NCBI RefSeq assembly: GCF_015832195.1
Contig: NC_052018.1
Location: forward strand, 61,131,666 to 61,195,665
Direction: 5' to 3'
Origin: Motacilla alba alba
Lineage: Eukaryota; Chordata; Aves; Passeriformes; Motacillidae
Length of the DNA stretch: 64,000 bases
Shown here: positions 52,401-63,560 of the stretch, one piece after another
How positions within the stretch are numbered: the first letter of the stretch is position 1
Layout of the letters: every line of letters begins with the position of its first letter
The notes under the pieces: model-generated
Told to the model about the DNA's origin: nothing
Database searches by the model: none
The model's input: the letters and a program-made list of their open reading frames with translations, nothing else
Made by a program: the position numbers and the translations under genes

Positions 52401-55400
52401 TTGTTTTATGGACTGAAAACTATTAGAATGCCGAAGTTGGTTTCCAGGAGCCTTGTAGGAGACATGGCATGAAAAATCTGGTGTCTTTGCACAGCTGCAT
52501 GATTAAATTCAGTAGGTTTGCCCTTTGCACTTTGCGGGGAGTAATTCTCATGTTACTATTTTTAATCTTGTACAAATCTTTTGGTTTGTCATTGCCTTAA
52601 CTTTTGTAGAGCTAATTAGAATTCCTTCTTTCAAGAAACCATTATAATAATTGGGGGGAAAAAAAAGCCTGAAAAATGTATTGCCAACCTGAGCTATAAA
52701 TGCACTATGAAAATGTGAAGTGTCATGCATAGATCTGTAATCCTTCAGGGATAGCATTAGCCTTTCATGGATCATTCAGTGAAACTGCAGTGTGAACAGC
52801 TCTTTAAATTTAAGATGGTGAGATTTTGAAATAGATTTTAAAATAGAATAGAGTTTGTTGTAACCATTCTGACTGAAATGCTAAATTCCTATTACCAGGT
52901 TTATTTTTACATCTATTACTTGTCTTTAGCAAGCTTTAGAGAAATCCCATCTCCTGATGTTTCTTAGGTTTTTGGGTGACTGCATTATGTGTTTATGTTT
53001 TGATATGTTCCCTGTATTTGTCTTCTCATTTGGTGCTAGCTTGAAGGAGAATAGGAGCATGCATGAACCTTTGCTGAATGTGTCTTTGCTCTTTTGCTCA
53101 AAATTGGTGTGGAGGGAGTGGGTGTTGATGAAGGAAAGCAGCTGCTGCTCTTGCTGCTCCCTTAGGAGGTATTCTGTAATGTAATTAATTCTGTAATTAA
53201 TTCTAACAGTAATGCTGGAAGTCAGGCAGGACTTCTGCAGGTCAGCAAGGCTTCTCCTCTTTGAACTTGATTGTAGGCTGTCCTGTAATAACCCCAGTGC
53301 ACTGTTGTATTAGTCATGGCAGCATTGCTGAGGATATTTTTGGTATCTGAAAAAACCAACTCCTTACTTTGAATGATTGCTGGATTTGCTTGTTTATTTT
53401 TTTAGGCATACTGTTGGATGAATGACCTCCAATGCCTGAGGCAAAAAAGCACCAATATGGTTATTTGCTTAGTTTTGGAAAAGAAGAACCCAGTATTATT
53501 TTAATTTACATTGTGTCAGTCCCAGGCCCCTGTACTAACTTCATCCATGTATTGGGGGTTTTTTGTACATAACTTTTTTTTTTCTGAGAGTTTCTGAGAG
53601 CAAAACACAGCCTGTAATTTAACACCAGAAAGACCCCTCTGAAGTATTGCCTTTAAAAGTAATTTACTTGCACTGAACTGTTAAATTGAGAACTCTATTT
53701 GGCATAGCTTTAGTATTTGATCTACAACCAGCAAATACTGGAAGTTACTTAATAGTTATGCAAAAAGCAAAGAATAAATCAACAGCTGAATAATGTCCTC
53801 CTTTAATTACTTTTTGCTCTCGTTTTATATTTAATTTTACATCAAATGAAGTGTTCCTTAGAGTAAGTCAGATGTTGATTAGTTAAATGGATTATTCATG
53901 ACTAAAAAAAATTTAATTGAAGTGAAATCAAACATCTTTGCATATATGTGAACAAATCCAGGCAATATTTTTTTCTATCTAATTTACTTTTAGCTGACTT
54001 ACAGCAGGAATATCACAGCTCACAAGGTAGTTTTTTTGTTGTATATATAGTTACTGAGTTCTCACTTAAGAACAAAATTTTATTATTTTTGGTATACGGT
54101 GTTTTTACATTGGCTGCTTACTAGAGAAGAATTGCTGGGGAAGAATGTGGGGAGGATTCAAAGCCTCTGATTTCTTGGTGCTTGGCAGGAACAGAGCCTA
54201 GAAAAAGAATACACTAGGTGATGTAACTGCATGGAATACTGAACCTGCATTGGGAGCATTATACTGATTTTTTTCAGAGGTGTTTCTTTCTCTCCACCAA
54301 ATTTTTGCCAGAAAACGAGGGTTCTCGCCGCTTCTTCTTAAGTTGAAGTTGTTAATCTGTCAGGAAAGCAAGGCACAGTAATTTTAATTTCAGAAGGTTT
54401 TATTGTTAGATGGCTTTAAAATTAATCTGTCTAAAGACAAATAGTTGTACAGTAATAGTGAATAAACCAGGTACTGCTATGGAAACTTCACTGGATATAA
54501 TATAGAGAGATCTGCTTTGGTACAGTTGCCTTTAACTTGGAAAATCCATATTGTGAGTTTTGCGTGCAGAGGATGTATTTCAGGAGCAGAGCAGACATGA
54601 GGTTGTTAGGTTTGGTGTGTGAATCACAGAGAGGAGTGGGTGCAGCAGACGTGTCCTCTGCTGCTCCTTAGAGCAAGTGCAGCTTGAGTTAGCAGCATAG
54701 ATTTTGCTGGGAGGGGAATTTTATCTTAATGTCCTGAGTAAAGCAGCAAAGCAGTCTCTTAGTTGAAAGGCTTGCGTGTTACTGAGGTAGTGTGACACCT
54801 CTTGTTGGCCACTGTGCTTTACAGTGCATACAGGTCTGTCAGCTGGGACCTCTTGGGCTGAAATTGTTGTTACTTGTTTGTCTGGTTTCAAGATGATCCT
54901 TCTTTTTTCTCTGAATACTTCTGTTATCTCTGTATCAAGGGGTAGGGATTTCTGTCTCCATATTCCCCAGGTCTTCTTTTAGACCAATTTATAACTCCTT
55001 GGAATCTGAGGGAAGAAATTTCAATTTTAGCAGTTAAATCTTTTCCTGTGCAGGTCTGTACATGCATCCATCCCACAAAGTGACTCAGTGCAATGGTGTC
55101 TGATACCCCAGGGATGAGGATGGACTGAAGGTTTCTGCTTCAGCTGCTTCTGCATTGAAACAACCAAGCTGAGGGTGGAAATAGGGAAAAGAGAGAGCTG
55201 GTGAAATGGAAGTGATGTGTATCATCTGAAGGCATAAATGGTTCTGAGGGGAGAGCAGAATTCATGAGGAAGGGCTGTGGTGGGAGAAGACATGTGAATT
55301 TGTCTGGAAAAGGAAACTGGAAGGTCAGGAAAGGCATTGGCTGAAGGTAGTTTGAAATGGAAAGCCCATCGAGGAGACTGGGAGTGGGAACTGTCAAGGG

Positions 55401-55904
55401 GGGAAGAAAGGAAATGGTTGAGGAATGGTGCTTCACAAGGACACGAGAGAGCAGAGGAAGGGAAACTAGAATGAGGTTATACAAAGATTTGGTGGTGGGG
55501 AAGAAATAGGATGAGTTTGGATAGAAAGAGGCTAAGGAAATTAAGGCATGGTTTGAAAGGGAAACCAGTGTTAAACCCCATGGCCTGCAATTGCCATGAT
55601 AAGCCCTGCATTCATGAGTCTCTTGTCAGTAAATGTCTGTGAAGGCCACCAGGAAAATCCCCCAGCACTGTGCAGAAGGAGGGATCTGGGATACAGCAGG
55701 CCACTAGCATTCAGTGGGAAAAAAATAGAAGAATTTAAGTAGTTCTTTTGACTCAGTGAGACACAAAAGAACCTGAAAATACCAGCAGAATTATGACCAC
55801 TTTATCCACTTGATCCACTTGGTGCTATTTAAAGGCCATCATTTGCCCTCAGCAGTGCCAGCTCCTACTTTTCCTCACTGTATGGTTAATGTGGGAACCT
55901 GCCA
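49414..55904. other. Intron; no gene recognised
   Basis: Contains a 165-codon open frame on the minus strand (50507-51004) with no recognisable domain, a T-rich patch near 52145-52180, an AATTAATT-type duplication near 53178-53203, and a strongly purine-rich stretch at about 55165-55570. No CR1 or LTR was recognised. Confidence 0.5.
55165..55570. other. Purine-rich (GA) strand-asymmetric stretch
   Basis: The + strand is dominated by A and G for about 400 bases, with GGAAGG, GAGAGAG and GGGGAAG words but no clean unit. The 114-codon frame on the opposite strand (55140-55484) is Ser/Pro/Phe/Leu-rich and is a by-product of this composition. Confidence 0.6.
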
Positions 55905-55914
55905 CCCTGTTGGA

Positions 55915-56062
55915 GATGCTAGTGGTTTGGGACTCCAGATGCATGGGTTTAATCCCAAATTGGCCACTCACAGGCTGTATGATCTTGGACTAGCTAATCT
56001 ACCAGAATGTGCTTTGTTTTCTCCATCAATAATTTGGGGATAATGATTTCTAACCACCCTCT
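55915..56062 (+). mobile_element. MIR-like SINE relic
   Basis: The order of words matches the tRNA-derived MIR consensus as I recall it: AGTGGTTTGGGACTCC, GGGTTTAATCCCAAATTGGC, CACTCACAGGCTGTATGATC, TTGGACTAGCTAATCT, TGTGCTTTGTTTTCTCCATC, AATTTGGGGATAATGATTTC and TAACC. It includes the part derived from tRNA box B and the conserved core. It is ancient and diverged. Some related amniote SINEs share this core. Confidence 0.8.
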
Positions 56063-57231
56063 GTAGAGGCCATTGAGCTCCACGAATGCCACAGCTCACG
56101 GAAGCGCTGGGAAGTGCTGGTTGTGCTTTTAATGACAGTTTCTTTCTATCTGACTGGTGACTGTTTCCTTTTTCTCTTTGGACCATTGTGTGACTGTATT
56201 AGGACAGAAATTGAGAAGAAAGAAAGGAACTGCTGGGGATAATAGGTATGGTGTAACAGGGACAGCTTTCTGTCTTATTATCCAGACTCACTGCTCGGCC
56301 AAAACTGGATGCATTTGTGTCTGCAGGCTAGACTGACTCAGACTTCGTAGGGAGTCATTTCAAAGACATACAGACCTCCCTAATGACACTTAGTTTATAT
56401 GAAATCATTCTAAAGAATGTGGCTTTATTAAGTAATTGTGAGCAAGTTGGACCCTGGCACCGAGTGCTCGTTTTGCAGCTGCTGTGATAGTGCCGCGTGT
56501 GCTGTGATCTTTGGGCTGCGGGATCAGGGGATCCACGGGAACGTGGAAGGGTGAGAGACAGGACTAGGAAAGGGGAAACTGTAGAATAGTGCATTTATTG
56601 CTATACATTGTTACATGAATGTTTTAAGAACTCTGTGCACCTGCCAATCTTTGAACAAGAGAGCTTTTTTGTTTCCTGTTTATTCTTGCTCTTACTACTT
56701 GCAGCTCTCTTCAAAAAGAGAAAGCACCTCAGTGCTGTACTGTAGATGGTTCAGGTGCTGATTTATGGTGTGTATCTGTATGGATGAATTTGGATTTGAA
56801 TTCAAATGAGAAACTGTGTCAATGTCATAGGTATCTAACATTGAGAAGCAATTGCCTTTCAGTGGTTTATGTGCTATATTTAGTATGATTCTTATGAATA
56901 TTTTCAATCCTTGTCATTCTGTCAGAGTTGTCATTGAGGAGCATGCTCAGGTCAGAAATCTTTTGGTATGTCTTATTATTAAAGGAGGAGATGATATCAT
57001 AGAGATCAAGAAAATTCTCATTTACTTCAAGTTTTTGAAGTAGCAGTCAGTGCATTGCTGCATTCATAGGAGTCTGTGGAAGTAGTCAGGCTCAAAAGGC
57101 AGTTGGCTGAGAAAGTGCAGAGTTACTTCTATTAAGGTCTTGCAGTGACACCACTTCTTCTATTAGATTAGAATCTTTCCTTCTTTCCTGCTCTTTTTGG
57201 TTGTTGTTTTTATTCTTGAAATTTAGTGACT
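56063..57231. other. Intron; nothing recognised
   Basis: AT-rich sequence with a slightly GC-richer patch (about 56450-56560). No coding or transposon signature is recognised. Confidence 0.5.
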
Positions 57232-57540
57232 TTTTACAAGGGCATGTAGTGATAGGGCAAGGGGGAATGGCTTTAAACTGAAGGAGGGTAGTTCAGATTA
57301 GATAATAGGAAGAAATTCTTTACTGTGAGGGTGGTGAGGCACTGGAGCATGTTGCCCAGGGAGGCTGTGGATGCCCCATCTCTGGAAGTGTTCAAGGCCA
57401 GAATCAAGGCCGGTGTTCAAGGATGGCGCTCTCAGCAACCTGGTCAGAGTGCAAGGTGTCCCTGCCCCTGGCGGGGGGTTGGAACTAGATGGTCCTCAAG
57501 TTTTCTTCCAATCTCCAACCACTCTGAGATTCTGTGATGC
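57232..57540 (+). mobile_element. CR1 LINE, 3' end, sense orientation
   Basis: It starts TTTTTACAAGGGCATGTAGT and shows GGGGGAATGGCTTTAAACTG, AGATTAGATAATAGGAAGAA, CTTTACTGTGAGGGTGGTGA, GTTGCCCAGGGAGGCTGTGG, GTGTCCCTGCCCCTGGCG and GGTTGGAACTAGATGGTCCT, then the tail GAGATTCTGTGATG. It is one of the best-preserved CR1 copies here, of a third subfamily type. Confidence 0.96.
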
Positions 57541-59479
57541 TCTGTTCATGAGAGTGAGCCTGGCAGGAAGCCAGCAGACTAGACTGGCTCTGCAGCCCAG
57601 TGTCTGTGCTGCTGCTTTGCTCCCAGAAGCTTCTGCAACTTTGGTCCTCAAAGAAGCCTCCAAACCCTTCTGGGAAGCTGGTAAAAGAGCAGATTAAAGT
57701 GCTTAGATGTTCTTTTTGGGAACAAGCCCAATTCAGCTGGTTTTGAAGAACCAGATGCTTGTGAACTTCAGAGGTTGATATCTTTCTCAGCTGCAGTATT
57801 TCTTTAAACCTCTTTCTTTAGCTGTTTCTTTACTAGCTCTTCCTCTGTAACCTATGCCTGTTGAGGCAACAGAAGCCAAAACTTGGATAAAAGTATTTTG
57901 ACATTCTTTTGTCTCAAATCCGTGTGAAAAGGTATAAATGCAGATTTTTTTTTTTCTTTTGGGGGGGGGGAACTTTCACAAAACATTATATTGGAAATAT
58001 ATTAGGTAAATATCTATTTTATGTTGCATTTCCATGTAGTGTAGCATTACCTCGGGAGAGCTCTTGTCTTTATGCCATATGACACAGTTCTTCTTTACAA
58101 AAATGGCTCTGGGGCTGAACCCCTTTCTTACAATGTGTCTGTGGTTACACTTAGGAGTCTAAAAAACCCTCCCTGACAAGTTGATGTTGTTGCTTTTATC
58201 ATACTTACCTGTTGTCATAATATTTGCCTGTGTGCAGTGCTGGTTGAAAATAGTCCCTTAAGCCAGTCCAGATTGTTCAGTCCACAGCTGTAGAATGGTC
58301 TTCTTTCTACACTAACCTCTCTTTGAAACACTTTTTTTTATCACCTTCTCTCATTGGTTTTCAGAAGAGCATGGCTGTAATTCCTGAATGCTCTTCATGA
58401 TTCCACAGCTGATAATTTCTGTCCTAGAATAAGTACCTCCATTGTCTGCCATTATCATGGCATGAAATACCTTGACTAGTGAACAAAAAACAGTACTGTA
58501 AATTGTGGTTAATATCACACAGTGGTGGTATGAAGTGGACTTTATGCTTATTTTTAACTACAAAATGTAGTTAGTGTATGCTTCAGGAATAGAGAGTGTC
58601 ATTAGAAAAAATGATTTGACTGAATTGGATTTTTTTTTTTTAGCAAGAGAATTAAAAAATCAAGAAGGTTAATGGAATAATTGTAGTTTGTGGTCCATGG
58701 GAGCCTTTTAATCTTTCTTTCTGTTCTTAAGAGTAGCATTGCTGTGTCCTTAATGTAGTAGACTTAAGATTTTAAAAAGTGCAGTTTGTCAATTTTACCC
58801 TTATTTCTGGAGCTAGGTTCTCAATTTGCTGGATCATGATAAAAATGAGAATTACTTAAATCCTACATCAGGAGAGTCAGTTTTTGGACTCTGGGACCAG
58901 AAATGGCTTTAAATTATTATGTAGACTTCAAATGCTTAGGCTGTATGAGCAGGGATGAGTCTCAAATGAGAGCTTTGTTAAATAGTAAGAGTATGCACAG
59001 CTTGAGTCTTAGGACAGTGTGGATTTAGCTAAAAAAAAAAAAAAAAAAAAAAAGGAAGACAAACTCTTTACCATGGATGAATGATGAATTGTCATTACCG
59101 TGGATGAATTGTCATATCCTCTAGATTTTGGATACATGGTGAGAGGGTAAATTAGCCTGGATCACATAGCTGCCCAAAAAGAAAGGGGTTTTAGGATCTG
59201 TTTGTGGAGTATATATATTTCTGGCCTTCACCCTCTTTTAATTCACTTCACATGAGGATTGTGCATTATTTATAGTGAGTGTGGGAGAAGGAAAGAGTAC
59301 TGTGGAAGAAAGAAAAATAAACCTTTCAATCATGAATTCTGTTTCTGGCTGCAATGCCAGTTTGGGGCAAGATGCCAGTAATTTTGCACCCAAAATAGAA
59401 GTGCTAAAATCCCCCAAAATTCACCAGTCTCACTCATGATCTGAATATTTTCTCAGATTATAGTTAGGAAGCAAAGCAA
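57541..59479. other. Intron; homopolymer runs and a small duplication
   Basis: Holds a T-rich run followed by G10 (57961-57970), an A23 run at 59031-59053 and a local duplication just after it (59070-59115). No gene is recognised. Confidence 0.55.
59031..59115. repeat. A23 run followed by a GGATGAATTGTCAT duplication
   Basis: Twenty-three A lie at 59031-59053. At 59070-59096 and 59097-59115 there are two diverged copies of a CCATGGATGAAT...TTGTCAT segment, the first with a small internal repeat of GATGAAT. Confidence 0.85.
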
Positions 59480-60112
59480 AGTCTTGAGGCGTGCATCATC
59501 CTCGTGATGAGAAGAGCAGGTCACCCTCTTTTAACTCATGTCCTCCTGCTGCCTTTAATGGCCAGAGAAGACCTCTGTGTTCAGGGCTTGTAAAAACAAA
59601 CCACATTCTCCTTGGGTTTTGTTCTCCAGTGCTTGGTGCGCCAGCCTGGGCTGTACACCAGCACAGGCTTCCTCTTGGCTGGGGCCAGGCGTGCTGAGAG
59701 CTCCCTCAGAAGACACCCAGGTTTTGGAGCTCTGTGGGACTGTAGCCTGTCTTTGGCTCCAGGATTTACCAAGACAGATGGAGCTCAGTGTAGAAGTTGA
59801 GCAGCATTGGGCACAAGAGGCCACAGCCATCAGATGAACGTGCTCTTCTGCACGGCCAGACTGCTTCTGTCACTGCCATGCTGTCAAGGGGGCATGGATG
59901 CACTTCCGTGGGCAGCCTTGTGGCATCACAGCTTATTCAAGAAGTTTATTTTCCTGCACCATAGTTCAGCAACAACTTATAGTCGTGAGGCATTCTTTCT
60001 GCAATCTGATGTGCGGTGTGGCCACTCACACAACTGCATTGGCACAAATGAAGGAACAGTAAGATGGGAACCTCTGGGAGTCTCCACTATCAGGATGACT
60101 CCCAGATGCATT
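59480..60112. other. Unidentified GC-richer block next to a solo LTR
   Basis: About 630 bases are clearly richer in G and C than the surrounding intron, and several frames stay open on both strands (60-100 codons), as expected from composition. On the minus strand an AATAAA lies near its left part (about 59945-59955). I recognise no protein and no repeat family. It could be an unrecognised LTR or part of the adjacent retrovirus, or simply unique DNA. Confidence 0.35.
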
Positions 60113-60182
60113 TGAAAGTCTTTTTCCCAGACCAGCTGTTGAAGAAGGAGTCAGGACTCTTCGGCTGCAGTTCTGAAGGCTG

Positions 60183-60188
60183 TTTATT
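60183..60188 (-). terminator. AATAAA polyadenylation signal of the antisense LTR
   Basis: AATAAA on the minus strand, about 95 bases downstream of the TATA box and 70 bases before the LTR end, which is the usual R/U5 layout. Confidence 0.7.
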
Positions 60189-60282
60189 TTTTCTTATCTC
60201 TTACATTCTTTTTCTGACCTGCCGAGATCTGTTCAGCAGGTCAGCCAGAGGCACACTGCCCATCTCCCGGGCTGGTGTTGTC

Positions 60283-60289
60283 TTTTATA
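60283..60289 (-). promoter_or_regulatory. TATA box of the antisense LTR
   Basis: TATAAAA on the minus strand, placed about 400 bases into the LTR, as expected for the U3/R boundary of a retroviral promoter. Confidence 0.7.
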
Positions 60290-61185
60290 CTAAAAACTAT
60301 GTGTACTTTATTTATACTTATGTTCCAATACCTGTCACGTATGTTAGACAGCCAGTCTCTACTCTGAACCAATCTAAAAGTGCCAACATCACCCAAATCA
60401 TGGAGGCTAGAAGGAAGAAGGACAGGGCATGCCCAAATCCCTCCATCTAGGGACCCCGAACCTCCATTCTAAAATTCCCCAAAATTCCACTTTTCACCCT
60501 GTGACAACTACTGTTATGCTGCTTAAACTTTTGTGGCTTGTAATTCTTCATACAGAGTTGGTAGATTGTTCCGTGGGTCAAAATCAAAGTCACAGGTGCC
60601 TTTGGCTGCATGCCAGGGTCTCAGAGCCCCCTGCCCGGGGCTTGAGCCATCCTGAGCAGTCAGAGCAACGTACTGGATTCCAACAGGAGCCAGCCATGGG
60701 AACAAGCGGCTGAAGTGGGAATTTTGCTCACTGAAGAAAATTTATACAGCAGCTCTTCCTGAGTGTCCCCACAAAGCATGATGCTTAGAAGAGTTCTCTC
60801 AGCCAGCCTGAGAGGGTTTGTGTAGATCCTAAGCACTGCACTGGCACTGTTCTACAGTGCCGACTTCTTGTTGAAAGTAGGCATCATGTCATGCCATTTC
60901 ATGCATTTCTTGTTTCACTTACAGCTGAACTGTTCATTTTGTTTAATGCTACAGTAAGAATTACTCCAAGTGTTGTTTAGAAAACAGGAGGATTGCATAC
61001 TGTGACTGTCAGCTCAGGTTACTCGTAAGGGAAGGCAATGCCCTGTATTGTTAAAGCAAGTCAAATGTTATTTATTTTGGGCCTTGTTACAGAGTGGCCT
61101 AATGAACCCCTGTTCAGCTGAGGTAACAGAGAATGTAAAGATCTGTAATGCTTGAGAGGAACAAAAGGATCGAACAACATGGGCA

Positions 61186-61256
61186 GGGTTTTTTGTTGGG
61201 TTGGGTTTTTTTTGTTTGTTTGTTTGGGGTTTTTTTGTTGTTGTTGGTTTTTTGGT
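61186..61256. repeat. 71-base G/T-only low-complexity tract
   Basis: Every base on the + strand is G or T. Four G runs of three or more lie at 61186, 61198, 61203 and 61226, separated by T-rich loops, with TTTG and TTG repeats between. Confidence 0.9.
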
Positions 61257-61457
61257 ATGTGTTTTACTTTTCACATACTCTGCTTGCTCTTCCATGGCTG
61301 CTAGAGACTGCAGAAGGACATGTTGCATGTTTAAAGTATCTTACATGTAGACACTCTATAGCTGTGATGAGCAGGGCAAAGAGTAAGACACAGTGATTCA
61401 GCCTGAGTCTCTTGTGGAGCTATTAACTCTCCTTAGCTCATTGAAAAGGTGAGAGCG

Positions 61458-61496
61458 GGTCTATAGGATAAGGGAGATAAGGTCTATAGGAGATAA
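61458..61496. repeat. Direct repeat GGTCTATAGG...AGATAA
   Basis: A 23-base copy (61458-61480) is followed directly by a 16-base copy (61481-61496) lacking a 7-base internal piece. Confidence 0.85.
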
Positions 61497-62369
61497 ACCT
61501 TCTCATTAATTGTCTTCGTTTTCTTAGTTAATGTCTATCATGTTCATTTACTCAAGCACTCAAAAGTCATCTCAGACACAAAATTTACAAATTTAAACTT
61601 AAAATTATTAAACTTTTACAGCTTTCTGTCTGTTGAACTGTTAATATTTGTTATTCTACTCCTGATGACCACATTAAAATACTTGAATTTTTCTGTGTGT
61701 TCAATTATAAATGAGATTACTTTGTTACCTTCTGGTGTGTTTTGAAATCTGAGAAACAACAGTAAATGTGTTCCCTTACACAGGCTTTAACACCAGGAGC
61801 ATTTTTGCCTGTAGCCCTGCAAGTGAGAGAAGGGAGAATCTATTCTTCCATCCACAGTAGATCCTGGGCAGTACCTCTGCCCTGAGGTCCTGGGAACCCA
61901 GTAACTTGATGCTTTTTGGTGCTCCTTGCCTGGAGAGAAGAAAACCACTGTCTTCAAAAGGTGCTTAGCTCTGGGACCCTCAAAAGAAAAGTAAGCCCAA
62001 AAAGTAATCCTACTGCACATAAAAATGAACCCCAAAAGGCCAAAATGCTAGCAGTGGAGCACACAGCTGAAGGAAAAAAGAGGAACAAATAACAGAATTT
62101 GCTTTAAATGAATGAGAAGCTGGAAGTTGGTGAAATAACTGATGGGCCTGCTGGGTGAATTGCTGTGCACAGAGGGAGCAGTTCAAGAAAATAGAATATT
62201 GCAGAAATGTTAAATTATTTATTAGTAGCAATCCTCACTGCAGATTTGTGTCCAAATTTATTGAGAGCTCAAGTATGAGGTGGCTGAGGTGTTAGACAAA
62301 ATATATACAGTCTTACTAGAAACAATATAATAAGAATGTGGAACTATAAATGTGTCAGAAGGCTGTAGC

Positions 62370-63560
62370 AAGCATCTAGAGAATTACATCCCAGTAAGCT
62401 TATACTGGTAGTTGGGAAATTAGCTGAAATAAGAATTACTTACAAGTCACAATTCATAGCTTGCAGCCACTGAGATTGCACAGAAGGGAAGGATGCCAGG
62501 CTGACAGGGAGAAAGGTGTTTTGGAATATGGAAAATCATTTGATTCAAATCATGAAAGATTTTAGAAAGTTTCATTGTCCTTCATGGATGATTGTTATTA
62601 AGAAACATGGTATGACTAAGATGGCTCAAAACCTGTATTGAACATAGAAGCAAAAGGTGAGTTACCCAGTTAGATCTGTTAACAGTGGTATGTTGATAGA
62701 TCCCCACTTCAAACTGGTGGGTACTGTTCTGTTCTCAGAAGCATGAAACAGCATTGTTGTGCTATTTTGCCTGCCCCATTAGCCCTGCTGAAAGGCAGAA
62801 TTGGGAATTACCTAAATGGTGTCTGATCCCTGAGCATGGAGAGCTGTGAGGCTGCCGGTCCTACACCCCCCCCCCCCCCCCCCCCTTGGAGAAACTCCAC
62901 TTAGGAAGGAGCTGGACCTGAGAATAGCAAGCTCTTTTTTTGGTATGTGGCTGACTTGAAAAATACAATAGTAATAGAAACAATCCAACTAATTTTGAAA
63001 ACATGTCATTAAGAATGGCCATTAAGAATAGGAAAAGTAATAAAGAACAATATGGAGATTGTTACCAGAAGTAGAAGCTGATATATCTAGAACGCCCTTG
63101 TCTCACCTCAAAATAGCATTCAAGAGTTAGTGGGAGTTCTGGGAACACAAGATGAAACTGAAAAAGAATTCGGGAAGTCTCAGTCGTGGAGAATAACTGA
63201 AGAAAATTGTGACTCTTTACCTTAGAAAGCAGATGAGTCAGAGAAGAGGCATGCTAAAACTATAAACCAGCAAATGGTAATGAGAAGGTAGATTGGGGTA
63301 AGTTTCTGTTTGCTTGTCTTAAAGCACTAAAGTGAGTGACTATTTAAAGAAATCGGAGGGTTGCAAATTCCAAAACTGATAAAAGGAAATTCTTGTTCAG
63401 ATCTGTGATTAAAGTGTGAAAGCCACTACAGCAGTTAAGTTGTTGTGCTGAAGAATTCAACAAGCTTTTTAAAAGGTTATCTTAATGGATATCAGAAATA
63501 TTTACAGCTGCCATAATCCATGTTGGCCGGTTTTGGAGGGAATATTAGACTTGAGTTTTT
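62370..63560 (+). mobile_element. Old, long CR1-type LINE relic, sense orientation
   Basis: Several separated segments follow the order of an ancient amniote CR1 as I recall it. GAGAATTACATCCCAGTAAG with GGGAAATTAGCTGAAAT matches the reverse-transcriptase region. Further on come AAGAAACATGGTATGACTAA, GTTGCAAATTCCAAAACTGA, TAAAAGGAAATTCTTGTTCA, GAATTCAACAAGC, TTAATGGATATCAGAAATAT and TTTTGGAGGGAATATTAGAC, which fit the 3' end. No frame stays open. A poly-C run interrupts it. Exact ends are uncertain and parts (for example 62700-63000) may be unrelated. Confidence 0.55.
62866..62885. repeat. Run of 20 C
   Basis: Twenty C on the + strand, preceded by CTACA and followed by TTGGAG. Long C runs are rare, unstable and often mis-sized in assemblies. 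Confidence 0.95.

Larger units (their letters stand above)
60113..60685 (-). mobile_element. Solo LTR of a songbird-type endogenous retrovirus, antisense to TULP4
   Basis: Read on the minus strand it starts TGTTGGAATCC at 60685 and ends ACTTTCA at 60113, so it has the TG...CA ends of a retroviral LTR and is 573 bp. Diagnostic words as seen on the + strand include CTGACCTGCCGAGATCTGTT, ACCAATCTAAAAGTGCCAAC, GGGTCAAAATCAAAGTCACA and GGCTGCATGCCAGGGTCTC; I recognise them from an LTR family common in songbirds. A TATAAAA box and AATAAA signal are intact on the minus strand. No target duplication (TGCATT against GGAGCC) and no viral genes are visible. Family name and class are uncertain. Confidence 0.85.
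60686..62369. other. Intron; no gene recognised
   Basis: Includes a 71-base tract of only G and T (61186-61256), a small direct repeat of GGTCTATAGG...AGATAA (61458-61496), and AT-rich sequence. No coding signature is recognised. The last 200 bases may already belong to the old CR1 that follows. Confidence 0.5.
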
